Assembly: GCA_016946835.1 (NCBI GenBank)
Contig: JACVTC010000054.1
Coordinates: forward strand, 1,014,001-1,037,500
Direction of reading: 5' to 3'
From: Neocallimastix lanati (nom. inval.)
Lineage: Eukaryota; Neocallimastigomycota; Neocallimastigomycetes; Neocallimastigales; Neocallimastigaceae
DNA length: 23,500 nucleotides
This document shows positions 10,139 to 19,396 of this stretch, piece after piece. The stretch's first letter is position 1. Every line of letters begins with the position of its first letter. The notes under the pieces are model-generated. The model worked only from the letters and a program-made list of their open reading frames with translations. It did no database searches and was not told the DNA's origin. The translations under genes and the position numbers were made by a program.

Positions 10139-10860
10139 AAAAAAGAAATGGAAATAAAAAAAAAATAATTTTTTAAACACTATATACCGTAATTGGAAAG
10201 AAAAATATTAATTAGATAATAAAGAAGGATATACAAAAAAAAAAAAAAAAAAAAAATTACAATAGAAAATTAATAAAAAAAAAAAGTTTAAAAAAAAAAT
10301 AAATAAATAAATAAATTAAATAAATTAGAAATTTTATTAATTATAAAAAAAATTTCATTTAATTAAAGAATATATAGAATTTAAGTTGATCAGCTATTTA
10401 TTCTTTTTTTTTTTTTTAATAGAAATACAATATACATACAATTTATATTTATTTTATGTTTATGTCATTTCTAGTTATATACAAATATATCTATATGGAT
10501 ATATGTAATGTATGCAAAATGTTAACTTCTCCTTAATATTTTTTATAAATTTTACTGCTAGTAAAATAGATTTGATAATGAATTATCATTTTAATATATA
10601 TATAAAAAAAAAACATATATATATATATAAAAAAACATATATAATATATATTACATAATTTATATCATATTTTCACAACTATACTATCGTTTTTATTTTA
10701 AAGGAAAAATTAATATTTATCACTTTTACAGAAATATTATCATTAAATTAAATTAAATTTTAAATAGCAACATATATGCATATATATTATTATTGTTTAT
10801 TATTTTATAGAAATACGATAATGACACAATTACACATAACTTTTATTTTCATTAATTTTT
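10137..10860. other. A+T-rich spacer, nothing recognised
   Basis: Poly(A), (TA)n and AAAT tracts. Two short similar AT-dinucleotide blocks with ACATATATA lie at about 10610-10650. No open frame of significance on either strand. Confidence 0.45.
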
Positions 10861-10870
10861 TTTTTCTTTC

Positions 10871-11055
10871 ATTTTTTCTATTTCATTTTATTTTATTGGT
10901 TTATTCGCTTTTTTTAAATTAATTCCTATTGCCCATATTATAGGTGAAGAGGTCCTAAAGATTTTTCCAAATCTATGTTTCAAACCTACAATTGTTGCTG
11001 ATATTCTCAAGCACTGACTTTCCCTTGATTGTTTCTTAGGTGGATTTAAAATTAA
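10871..11055 (-). pseudogene. Coding-like patch of unknown origin
   Basis: About 140 bp (10910-11045) is clearly richer in G+C than its flanks. On the minus strand it reads without a stop for some 50 codons, including ATIVGLKHRFGKIF and SSPIIWAIGINLKK, ending KPIK and TAA. The plus strand is also open over part of it (IIGEEVLKIFPNLCF). There is no start codon and both sides are microsatellite-like. It may be a fragment of a mobile element or an exon remnant; I do not recognise the family or know which strand is right. Confidence 0.35.
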
Positions 11056-11270
11056 TTTATTATTAATTTATTATTATTTATTATTAATTTATTATTATTT
11101 ATTATTATTTATTATTATTTATTATTTTATTATTATTATATTTTTTTATTAAGCTATAAAATTCTAATATCTTATTAAAACTATAAAAATATTATTATTT
11201 ATTATTATTTTATTCTTATTTTATTATTATTTTTAGTTATTGTTATTTTATTAATTTATTATTTTTATTA

Positions 11271-11354
<84 letters not shown>
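11056..11354. repeat. (ATT)n and TTATTATTTA simple repeats
   Basis: Imperfect TTATTATTTA repeats (11056-11145 and 11190-11270) lead into a clean (ATT)n array at about 11273-11353. Confidence 0.8.
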
Positions 11355-11356
<2 letters not shown>

Positions 11357-11490
11357 CTGTTTATTAAGCCTTATTATAATTATTAAAATATAATTATATA
11401 TTCATATATTATATATATTTACTTTTTCTTTTTAATTTTAATATTATATGACTTTATATAGTTATGTTATCATGTATTAGAAAATGTATT

Positions 11491-11648
11491 TAGAAAATAA
11501 TTAAATTCAAAGAATTAAAAAAAAATGTATAAGTAAATAAAATAATATTCATTAACAGCATATAAGTAATATTATAATTCAAAATAAAATATATTATTTT
11601 ATTTACTCATACATTTTTTTTTAATTCTTTGAATTTAATTATTTTCTA
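11491..11648. repeat. Long inverted repeat, 58-bp arms, 42-base loop
   Basis: Arms 11491-11548 and 11591-11648 are complementary over 58 bp with one mismatch. The arms contain non-simple sequence (AATTCAAAGAATT and GTAAATAAAA), so the match is not due to base composition. There is no target duplication or protein, so the origin is open. Confidence 0.85.
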
Positions 11649-11699
11649 TATAAACTTTTTTTTAAAAAAAATATTGAAAAAATAAAAATTATTAGAGTT

Positions 11700-12160
11700 T
11701 TTATTTTAACAAAAAATAAAGTTTCTGGTTAAACCTAATCAAGATATAATAATTTTTTTAAATTATAACTTTATGATATATGTTTTAATCTTTTTTTTTA
11801 TCAAAGTTACTTAATTAAACAGATATATATAATATTTATATATAAGTTAATGATGTGACTACAAAACTCCATCTTAAAAAAGTTTTGTAATATTCAATTT
11901 CCCTTATTCAATTATTATGAATATATCCATTTGTTTTTTTAAAATATTTGAGATATTAAAAGAATTAGTAATAGAAATTCTGCTTATTTAGCTATATATA
12001 TATATATAACATTAGCATTTAATTCTCTTATTCACATAGTAAGACTGGCACATTCAGTTAAACTTTTATATTCGGCTTCTGTAGTTAATAATATAATATT
12101 TTTCTGAGTTTTAGATCTACATGAAATACATTAAACTCTGATTTTTCTATATCTTTGTTG
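11700..12160 (-). pseudogene. Decayed copia RNase H / C-terminal region
   Basis: Minus-strand frames around 12020-12110 read SKTQKNIILLTTEAEYKSL, matching the RNase H segment of copia polyproteins; the intact element here has QTSVATSTAEAEYIS at the same place. A stop interrupts it just after ECASLTM. About 250 bp further on (about 11780-11830), another frame gives LKHIS, stop, SYN, which corresponds to KLKHISVRYHF in the intact copy. Several stops and frameshifts are present. It is an old dead insertion, distinct from the element at the right edge. Confidence 0.6.
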
Positions 12161-12246
12161 AAGCTTTTCTAAGAAAGAATATATATAAATAAATTCATTA
12201 ATTTTTCACAATATAAATTTGATTAATTTTCATTAAAACAAAAAAA

Positions 12247-12293
<47 letters not shown>

Positions 12294-13060
12294 CGTTTCA
12301 AAAAAAAAATAATAATAATAATATTAATAATAAAATAAAATAAAATATAAAGAAGTATATAAAAAAAACAGGGTAATAAGTTTTCTTTTGACTAAAAATT
12401 CTTGTATAAATAAATTTATTTTACTTTATTATTTTTTTTTTATTATCTCAATTATTAAATTCAGTTAAAACTTAAAGAAAATTAAAACTTTGGGAATCGA
12501 TATACTAATAAAATTTTTTATATTTATTTATTATTGATGTATAAGAATCTACTTTTTAAAATAAATTTAAAGTAAATAATTTATTATTAACATTTGACTT
12601 GTAATTATTATATATCTTATATTGATCTTTTAAAAGTTTATTATTTTTTATCCTTTCTTTGTTATATTTTCAATTTTTTAAAAATATATATATATGTATT
12701 TTAATATTTAATTATTATATTGATCCTTATTATTTAAAATAAAGGTCATTAAGAAATTTATCAAGTAATCAGAAACAAGATCTAAATTAAAACTACTATT
12801 AGAACTATAATTAGAATTAATTCAAAACTATTTTTAAGCTTAAAAATAAAGTTAAAGATTATTTGTATTACAAATTTTGTTACATAAATTTTTTATCTTT
12901 ACTGATAGATTTTAGAATATGATATTTTTATTTTTTGGATAATTCGTCTTCACAATGATTATTAATAATTAAATAAAAATAAAATAAAAACAGATTTAAG
13001 GAATTAAACTGGTAATATCATTATTAATTATCCGCATTAATGTTTGAACCATTACTATTC

Positions 13061-13091
<31 letters not shown>

Positions 13092-13193
13092 AGATCTAGT
13101 TATATATATTAAATAATGAAATTAAAGAATTATTAAATTGAATTGATTCAGAAATATTAAAAATTATAAAAAGATGATTAGTATGTGAGGCCT
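12161..13193. other. A+T-rich stretch, possibly further decayed copia sequence
   Basis: It holds poly(A) at about 12250-12291 and 13061-13089, with no open frame. It lies where the reverse transcriptase and linker of the relic to its left would be expected, but I could not find an RT motif such as YVDD, so the link is unproven. Confidence 0.35.
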
Positions 13194-13532
<339 letters not shown>

Positions 13533-13914
13533 TAATATATTGATTATTAATTTGAATTATATTTTAATTTAGCTTATTCTGAATTGTATTAAATTTATTA
13601 AGATTTTAAAGATGGAATCAATTTACTGTATTACAAAAATGATTCTTATATTATTCACAGTTGACTTTATAATATTATTCATTATTGATATTTGATATTA
13701 TTGAATTATAAGTATTAACTTGAATATGTAATTGTAGTTTAGAATAAGTCCTAATATTAATTTGTTTAAAACTAATTACACTAATAGCTTCATTATTATT
13801 TAAACTTATATTACTATTAAGGATATTGTTATTACAATGGAATTTAATAAGAAGCTATAGATTTGAATTGATACCATTCACACAATTTTTAATTTTGGTA
13901 AAAAAAAAAAATTA
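13533..13914. other. A+T-rich stretch with broken Asn-rich frames
   Basis: Minus-strand frames are short and Asn/Ile-rich with stops throughout. It could be a decayed low-complexity linker of a retroelement. Nothing specific is recognised. Confidence 0.35.
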
Positions 13915-14102
13915 AAAAAAAAAATTCATAATTAATATCGGAATTTGAAATACCTGAACGAATTATAAAAAGAATTGTATTACTGTCATCAAAAGTGCTA
14001 TTATCTTGATCAGAATTCATTTAATTAATCACTTCATCAATAGAATTAATAATTTCTTTGTTTACATGACTTCCTAAAGTAATTTAAACAGCGTTAGGAC
14101 CA
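13915..14102 (-). pseudogene. Degenerate coding fragment
   Basis: One minus-strand frame reads GPNAV, stop, ITLGSHVNKEIINSIDEVIN, stop, then MNSDQDNSTFDDSNTILF and on to a T-run. Composition and only two stops over 60 codons suggest former coding sequence. I do not recognise the family. It adjoins the GC-richer island to its right and may be part of the same dead element. Confidence 0.35.
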
Positions 14103-15345
14103 CTACAATAATGTTTCTAGATTACCTTCTGAATTTATATAGGGAGATTTTTCACCCTCTCATGATGTTCTTAAATATAAATAAAGTTGATTGCTAGGTT
14201 ACTTCAGTAAGTATTCCTGCGGTTTGACTAAATAATTACTACTGCAGAGAGTAATTGATCTGTGAGAGGATTAATGTAATTGTTCCTCCCTCGATTTCGA
14301 TAATGGTTCCAAAAATCATTAAAAAGAAACCCGTCGTATAGGCAATGTCCTTCATATTAACCTTGCTTAAAGAGAGAGAGGTCATCGTGTATTGTGATTG
14401 CCTGCCGGTATAATATCGGGGAATTGCATTACTCAAAGTAGGTTATCCAATCTTTATTGGGATAATTGTGTAAATCCTTGTTGAAGTCTAAAACATCAAA
14501 GCAGTAGTACTTTTTTTTTTTTTTTTTTAGTAGTACTTTCAATCACATATGCTACTAGCTGCTCCAAAATAGAGCGACCTTGACGACTCTACTCTACGTC
14601 ATCGTAGCTGTAAACCCCCATGCAGGGTCAAAGAACAGAAGTCTTCTGCATCCGTTGGTCTTGTCGGTTAATGTAGAAGCCCTTGTAAAGATCCAGCAGA
14701 TCGATTATCAATGAATGGCGTTATTGATTTTAGGAATTTGAAACGGTGTAGAAGTACACCTATGTCCATGATGTCATAGTATGTAGTTCAGGAAGCCGAT
14801 GTCGCTGACGATGATCTCCTCAATCTAGAACGCGTCGTTCTCTAGAATCTCTATTTCAAAATGATCTTCGTCGGTAATGTCGATCCGGTAATAATACTGT
14901 TGGACCAACGAGTGTTAAGTATGGTGTGGTGGATGTCTCCGGGCAGGTGGATGTCTCTGGGAGAAGGCTAGTTTGAATGTTATGAAGCCAATATTGTTTA
15001 TTAATTCTTTTGACGATTGTCACGCTGTTCCTTTGTCTAAAGGTGGTGTCCTTGTCGTTCGTTATCGTATCTATCAATCGCTTGTTCTTGTAATTATTCT
15101 TCAGCCGAAACACCTGCTCGACAGTGCCATGTCGCTGAACACAAGGATCAAAATACTCTTTAATTAGCTAGCAGCAATCATCTGTATCTGAATCCGTACT
15201 AATGTTGTTTTATCATTTATGTTGGTAGTGTCTTTTCAATGATTAATGTCTTGCTTACGAGGCCTGCATAAGTCATGACAAAAATACCTTTAGTGGGCTA
15301 GCAGCAACCATCAGAACAGGATACTGAACCTGGGAGCATATTATA
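14103..15345 (-). pseudogene. GC-richer island: decayed unidentified coding segment
   Basis: Visibly richer in G+C than anything else here except the LINE fragment. Minus-strand reading gives protein-like stretches in shifting frames: EYFDPCVQRHGTVEQVFRLK and NSVTIVKRINKQYW (about 14960-15170), RIDITDEDHFEIEILENDAF (about 14840-14895), DLLDLYKGFYINRQDQRMQK (about 14640-14710) and RSILEQLVAYVIES (about 14545-14590). Stops and frameshifts separate them. Two diverged copies of a CTAGCAGCAAYCATC segment (15169 and 15299) show an internal duplication. It is a dead gene or mobile element; I cannot assign it. It ends where LTR element A begins. Confidence 0.45.
14503..14539 (-). mobile_element. Poly(A)-only retroposed insertion with target duplication
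   Basis: AGTAGTACTTT occurs at 14503-14513 and 14529-14539, separated by a T run. A homopolymer flanked by a direct repeat inside non-repetitive DNA is what a LINE insertion looks like when reverse transcription stops within the poly(A) tail. Slippage plus a local duplication is the alternative. Confidence 0.45.
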
Positions 15346-15350
15346 ACACG

Positions 15351-15520
15351 TGTTATTCAAATATATTAAAGTATTATATATTTATGTATAAGCCACAATG
15401 TAATAATATAAAAACATGTAATATAGAAAAGGAATACTACTAATAATTCATTATCATAAAAATATATTAATAAAAGTTGACATAATTTTAAAATCTAAAT
15501 TATTGAATTTTAATTAATAA
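15351..15520 (+). repeat. 5' LTR relic of element A
   Basis: About 170 bp with the TATGTATAAGCCACAATG block and AATATATTAATAAAAGTTGACATAAT, aligning in order with the B LTR. The expected terminal CA is lost. The first bases (TGTTATTC) are tentative. Confidence 0.5.
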
Positions 15521-15651
15521 GATTAAGAGTCTCATCTGACTCTTAAAAGTGATTCTTCGGAAATTAGGAAAATAATTGTATGCCGAATGTAATAATATGT
15601 TGAAGAAAATACATCTAAATAGAAATTTTGATAGCATAATAACTATTTTAA

Positions 15652-15699
15652 AATCAAATAATAAACTTTTATATATATATAAAAGTTTATTATTTGATT
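15652..15699. repeat. Perfect 48-bp palindrome inside element A
   Basis: 24-bp arms meet with no spacer and are perfectly complementary, with an AT-dinucleotide centre. It would extrude as a cruciform or fold as a hairpin in RNA. Confidence 0.85.
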
Positions 15700-16067
15700 A
15701 TAAACACCTGAAGAACAACTATTAATGAAAAGAGATGCGAATTATAGTATATATAAAATAACACGTATTATGGTTTATAATAGTACTTAACCTAAAAGTA
15801 GATAAATAATATTATTATTTCAAGGTAATAGTTAATTTATAATATTGATATTAATTAACATGTACTATACTAATCTAACTTTTTATTTTTTTTTTTTTTT
15901 TTGTAAAATAAAAGTTAATAATCTCATAAAATATTGTACCCAAATATATCATATAATATTATTACACTTATAATCATAAATATCAATACATATTTAAAAA
16001 ATTTATCAGAATATATACTTAATAGTTATTGCTCAACTACAAAGCAGATTTTCTGAAGGAAGAAGTC

Positions 16068-16173
16068 ATATTGATAAGAATTATTTTAAATATCAATATT
16101 TACCATACTTTATATGAAAAGTATTTTAAATATTGATATTTAAAATAATTCTTATCAATATAAGTATGGTAAA
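16068..16173. repeat. Perfect 35-bp inverted repeat with interlocked 12-bp inverted repeat
   Basis: Arms 16068-16102 and 16127-16161 match perfectly over 35 bp. TTTACCATACTT at 16099-16110, in the loop, is also complementary to AAGTATGGTAAA at 16162-16173, just outside the right arm. The order arm-P-arm'-P' is that of a pseudoknot, or of a template-switch product. Confidence 0.8.
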
Positions 16174-16650
16174 TGTAAAATATTTTAGTTTTTAGTTATA
16201 AATCAGGATTATACTTTAATATATTTAGTATTTAAGAGGAGAATTGTAGTCATTTCTAAATTTAAGTACCTATTTGACCATAAATTATATATAATATTTC
16301 ATTAATGTAAAACCAATAAAGTAATTATAAGAATAATTTAATTGTCATTAATAATTAAGTTGGATGGTGTAAAATCTAAAGAATGTCTAATGTAATATAA
16401 AATATGTTAATACAATCCAATAATTAAAAAATATTTAAAAGATTTATCCACAAAAAAAGAAACATAGAAAGTTTAACAGTTTTATCCACAAAAAACATAC
16501 ATATTTTTTTTTAAATTAACAAATAGGTAATAATTTAAATATAATATAGAAATAATATACCTAAAATGTAAATATAACTATTAATAGTAAATATTTTTGT
16601 AAATGATTATTAAAGTTTAAAGTTTAGTTATAGTTGATAAACACATAAAT

Positions 16651-16827
16651 AAGTTTAAGGGGAATGTTAGAATGTGTGAAATATAAAAAAAAAAAAAAAA
16701 AGTTTTAAATGTATTGAAATATTATAATAACTTAATCCATAAGCCACAAAATAAAGACTCAATTATTAAAAAGATATTTATAAAATATATAAAACATAAT
16801 AATAAAACCTGAAATGCTTTTGTTTAC
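16651..16827 (+). repeat. Polypurine tract and 3' LTR relic of element A
   Basis: The tract AAGTTTAAGGGGAA (16651-16664) is followed by TGTTAGAATGTGTG, the same start as element B's LTR. The LTR ends near TTTGTTTAC (16827), followed by TTATTATTATT, again ATT-type target DNA. A poly(A) expansion sits inside it at about 16686-16702. Confidence 0.55.
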
Positions 16828-17056
16828 TTATTATTATTTTCTTAATTGCTGCTATTATTGTTATTTAATTAATAAGCAATTTATATTATTTAAAGAATAT
16901 TTTAAATTTCTTTAAAACTTTCTAAACTCTTTAATACATATATTTAGCTATTAATATTTTATTTTTTTTGCATTTCATATTAACCTATATTCTTTAAATA
17001 TATAATAAAAATCAATAATTTATAAATAAAATCATTAACAATAATTAATAAAAAAA
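16828..17056. other. Short A+T-rich spacer between elements A and B
   Basis: No gene is seen. It leads into the long (TTA)n array. Confidence 0.4.
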
Positions 17057-17509
<453 letters not shown>

Positions 17510-17519
17510 TTCCCCCCTC
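17510..17519 (-). promoter_or_regulatory. Polypurine tract of element B
   Basis: GAGGGGGGAA on the minus strand, immediately before the TG of the 3' LTR. It is the expected RNase H-resistant primer for plus-strand DNA synthesis. Confidence 0.8.
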
Positions 17520-17555
17520 AAACCAAATTATTTTAAAATAATAATTTTGGTTTGA
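17518..17555. repeat. Stem-loop abutting the polypurine tract of element B
   Basis: TCAAACCAAA (17518-17527) pairs perfectly with TTTGGTTTGA (17546-17555). The inner TTATTTT/AAAATAA extends the stem after a small bulge. It overlaps the edge of the purine tract and may affect its use or RNA 3' structure. Confidence 0.6.
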
Positions 17556-17828
17556 AAGTGAATATGTGTACTATACTATTTCTATATCTATACCAATATT
17601 AATATGCTATAATTTAATTTTCATTAATTGTAATTTTATATACTTATTTATATATTAGCTTGTTTTATTTTAACAACTATATTATTACCCTATATTAATA
17701 TGACATTTTTGTGGTTAAACGTCTTAAAACCTTTATATTTTTATTATGGGTAAAATTATTAATTATTATATTCAAGTTATATTTTTTCGGATTGGTTACT
17801 CTTATTTGTACCATCCTATTATTATATT

Positions 17829-17985
17829 TTGGCAACCTCATTGGGACTTACGCCTAATTGACAACACATGGTTTACCTCTTTGATTTTATGTACTCTTGA
17901 CAACTCATGGTTTAACTCTCTGGTTTTTATGTCTATATTTATATTTGACAACTCTTATGGTTAACCGCTATGGTTTCACGTCATT
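17829..17985 (-). repeat. Degenerate TTGACAAC...TGGTT repeats in element B interior
   Basis: Copies start at about 17829 (diverged), 17858, 17897 and 17945 (plus-strand reading), each TTGACAAC, then CATGGTTTAACTCT-like sequence, spaced 29, 39 and 48 bp. They are more G+C-rich than the rest of the element and do not encode a convincing peptide. Confidence 0.6.
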
Positions 17986-18089
17986 TTATTTAATTATTAA
18001 CTTGATTAGTTGTGAATAAATAGCCTTTAATATTCAAAAGTTGTTTATTTACTAATTAATGATTTAATTTATATTCTTTATTAATCTTC

Positions 18090-18102
18090 ATTAAGAGTCT
18101 CA
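18090..18102 (-). other. Internal 13-base complement of the element B primer-binding site
   Basis: In element RNA this site reads UGAGACUCUUAAU, the same sequence as the tRNA-Lys(CUU) anticodon arm and perfectly complementary to the primer-binding site about 300 bases upstream in the RNA. It could fold onto that site or be a captured tRNA piece. Confidence 0.55.
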
Positions 18103-18399
18103 AAAATATTTGCATATTAATTTGTCACGTCTCTCATTTATTTTATACGTGTCTTGTCTTCTAATTTATTATTTTATTTAGTATATTATTTATTTCAGGG
18201 GAATTTTCTTTCATAAAATACTTAATTTTTACGTGTTTTCATATTCTTGAAACTTTAAGATCATTTTTCTTCAAATTAGATCAATCTTCACTAAAGTTGA
18301 CATAATGACAACTTTTATCATAAATTCTGGATCCTAGGTATTTTCTTCTAGTTGACATTTTTCTAGTCCGGCTAAGGATATAAATATTCCTTTAAAGAG

Positions 18400-18417
18400 T
18401 CGATGAGACTCTTAATC
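18400..18417 (-). other. Primer-binding site matching half tRNA-Lys(CUU)
   Basis: Directly after the 5' LTR, the minus strand reads GATTAAGAGTCTCATCG. Its reverse complement contains GATGAGACTCTTAATC, which matches the anticodon stem-loop of eukaryotic tRNA-Lys with anticodon CUU (typically AUGAGACUCUUAAUCU). Pairing would begin near tRNA position 40, not at the CCA end. That is the half-tRNA mode known for Drosophila copia with initiator tRNA-Met. Element A carries the same site. Confidence 0.7.
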
Positions 18418-18615
18418 TGTTAAAAGTCAATAGTTTGGGTTTTATAATTATGTCAACTTTATTAATATATTTTATGATAAAGAGCTGCAAATATTTAAAT
18501 TTAATAAATTTACATGCTTTTATATTAATACATTGTGGCTCATGCATTACATATATAACAAATACATTTTAATACATTTAACGTATATTTCATATTTATT
18601 TCACATATTCTAACA
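18418..18615 (-). repeat. 5' LTR of element B
   Basis: 198-bp LTR with a TATA box-like TATAAAAG (18517-18524, minus strand) and AATAAA about 55 bases downstream (18458-18463). This arrangement suits a U3-R-U5 layout with a short R. Confidence 0.9.
18517..18524 (-). promoter_or_regulatory. TATA-like element in the 5' LTR of element B
   Basis: TATAAAAG on the minus strand, the likely core promoter for element RNA. In such A+T-rich DNA the motif alone is weak; its position before AATAAA in the LTR supports it. Confidence 0.4.
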
Positions 18616-18711
<96 letters not shown>

Positions 18712-18780
18712 TTTATTATCATTATTGTCTATATTTTTTTATTATCATTATTATTAATTTTATTATCATTATTGTCTATA

Positions 18781-18838
<58 letters not shown>

Positions 18839-18972
18839 TTTATTATCATTATTGTCTATATTTTTTTATTATCATTATTATTAATTTTATTATCATTATT
18901 GTCTATATTTTATTATTATTATTATATTATTATTATTATTATTAATTTTATTATCATTATTGCCTATAATTA

Positions 18973-19056
<84 letters not shown>
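18616..19056. repeat. (ATT)n arrays with a TTATCATTATTGTCTATA minisatellite
   Basis: (ATT)n fills 18616-18708, about 18783-18836 and about 18974-19056. Between them a longer unit, AATTTTATTATCATTATTG then TCTATATTTT, recurs about five times (18709-18782, 18837-18912, 18940-18970), some copies separated by short ATT runs. This is higher-order repeat structure grown from the microsatellite. The last array is cut by the copia LTR. Confidence 0.8.
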
Positions 19057-19057
<1 letters not shown>

Positions 19058-19376
19058 GTTAGCTTTATTAAATTTAGATCTATAATAATATTCCTTATGG
19101 AATATGGTATACAAGGGAAATAAGTGTATGATCTATCTTTCAGCTTTAAATAAGTAATAAAGTCACATGTTACAACATGCGTTTTCCATAACATAAAATA
19201 AATTAAAAATTAATTAAATAAATATTAAAAGATAATTAACATAGATTTATACAAGACGATAGATCATAATACATTTAAGTAATCATTAAATATAAATAAA
19301 TAAATACACATAAATATAAATAAATACTATAAATAAATAAATTAAATATATAGTTAAATTATGAGTGCAGTCAACA
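19057..19376 (-). repeat. 3' LTR of the copia element, 320 bp
   Basis: On the minus strand it starts TGTTGACTGCACTC right after the polypurine tract and ends AAAGCTAACA at the (AAT)n target, giving TGTT...AACA ends. The outer flank is ATTAT (19052-19056). The matching 5' LTR lies outside the window, so age cannot be estimated. It is unrelated in sequence to the element B LTR. Confidence 0.75.
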
Positions 19377-19385
19377 CTCCCCCTC
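19377..19385 (-). promoter_or_regulatory. Polypurine tract of the copia element
   Basis: GAGGGGGAG on the minus strand, 11 bases after the polyprotein stop codon and directly before the LTR TG. It primes plus-strand DNA synthesis. Confidence 0.8.
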
Positions 19386-19396
19386 AAATAATATTT

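Larger units (their letters stand above)
15351..16827 (+). mobile_element. LTR element A: old degraded non-coding LTR retrotransposon
   Basis: The 5' LTR relic (about 15351-15520) and 3' LTR relic (about 16665-16827) share ATAAGCCACAA and a CATAATW(T/A)TAAAA end with the LTRs of element B. The 3' LTR begins TGTTAGAATGTGTGAAATA right after a purine tract (16651-16664). A primer-binding site GATTAAGAGTCTCAT (15521-15535) follows the 5' LTR, as in B. The internal region of about 1.1 kb has no open frame and contains two large palindromes. The two LTRs have diverged strongly, so the copy is old. It is the same family as B, in the opposite orientation. Confidence 0.65.

Noticed and set aside
9977-10180. 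Poly-Phe/Tyr/Ile minus-strand frame
   Set aside because: It is poly(A) plus heptamer repeat; composition explains it fully.
14239-15167. Short open frames in the GC-richer island as intact genes
   Set aside because: Protein-like segments jump between frames with stops between them, so they are pieces of a dead segment, not separate small genes.
17746-17964. Plus-strand 72-codon frame inside element B
   Set aside because: It runs antisense to the element and over its internal repeats; no family resemblance or start context.
18400-18417. A tRNA-Lys gene or fragment
   Set aside because: Only the anticodon-arm complement is present, without acceptor stem, D or T arms; its place after the LTR makes it a primer-binding site.
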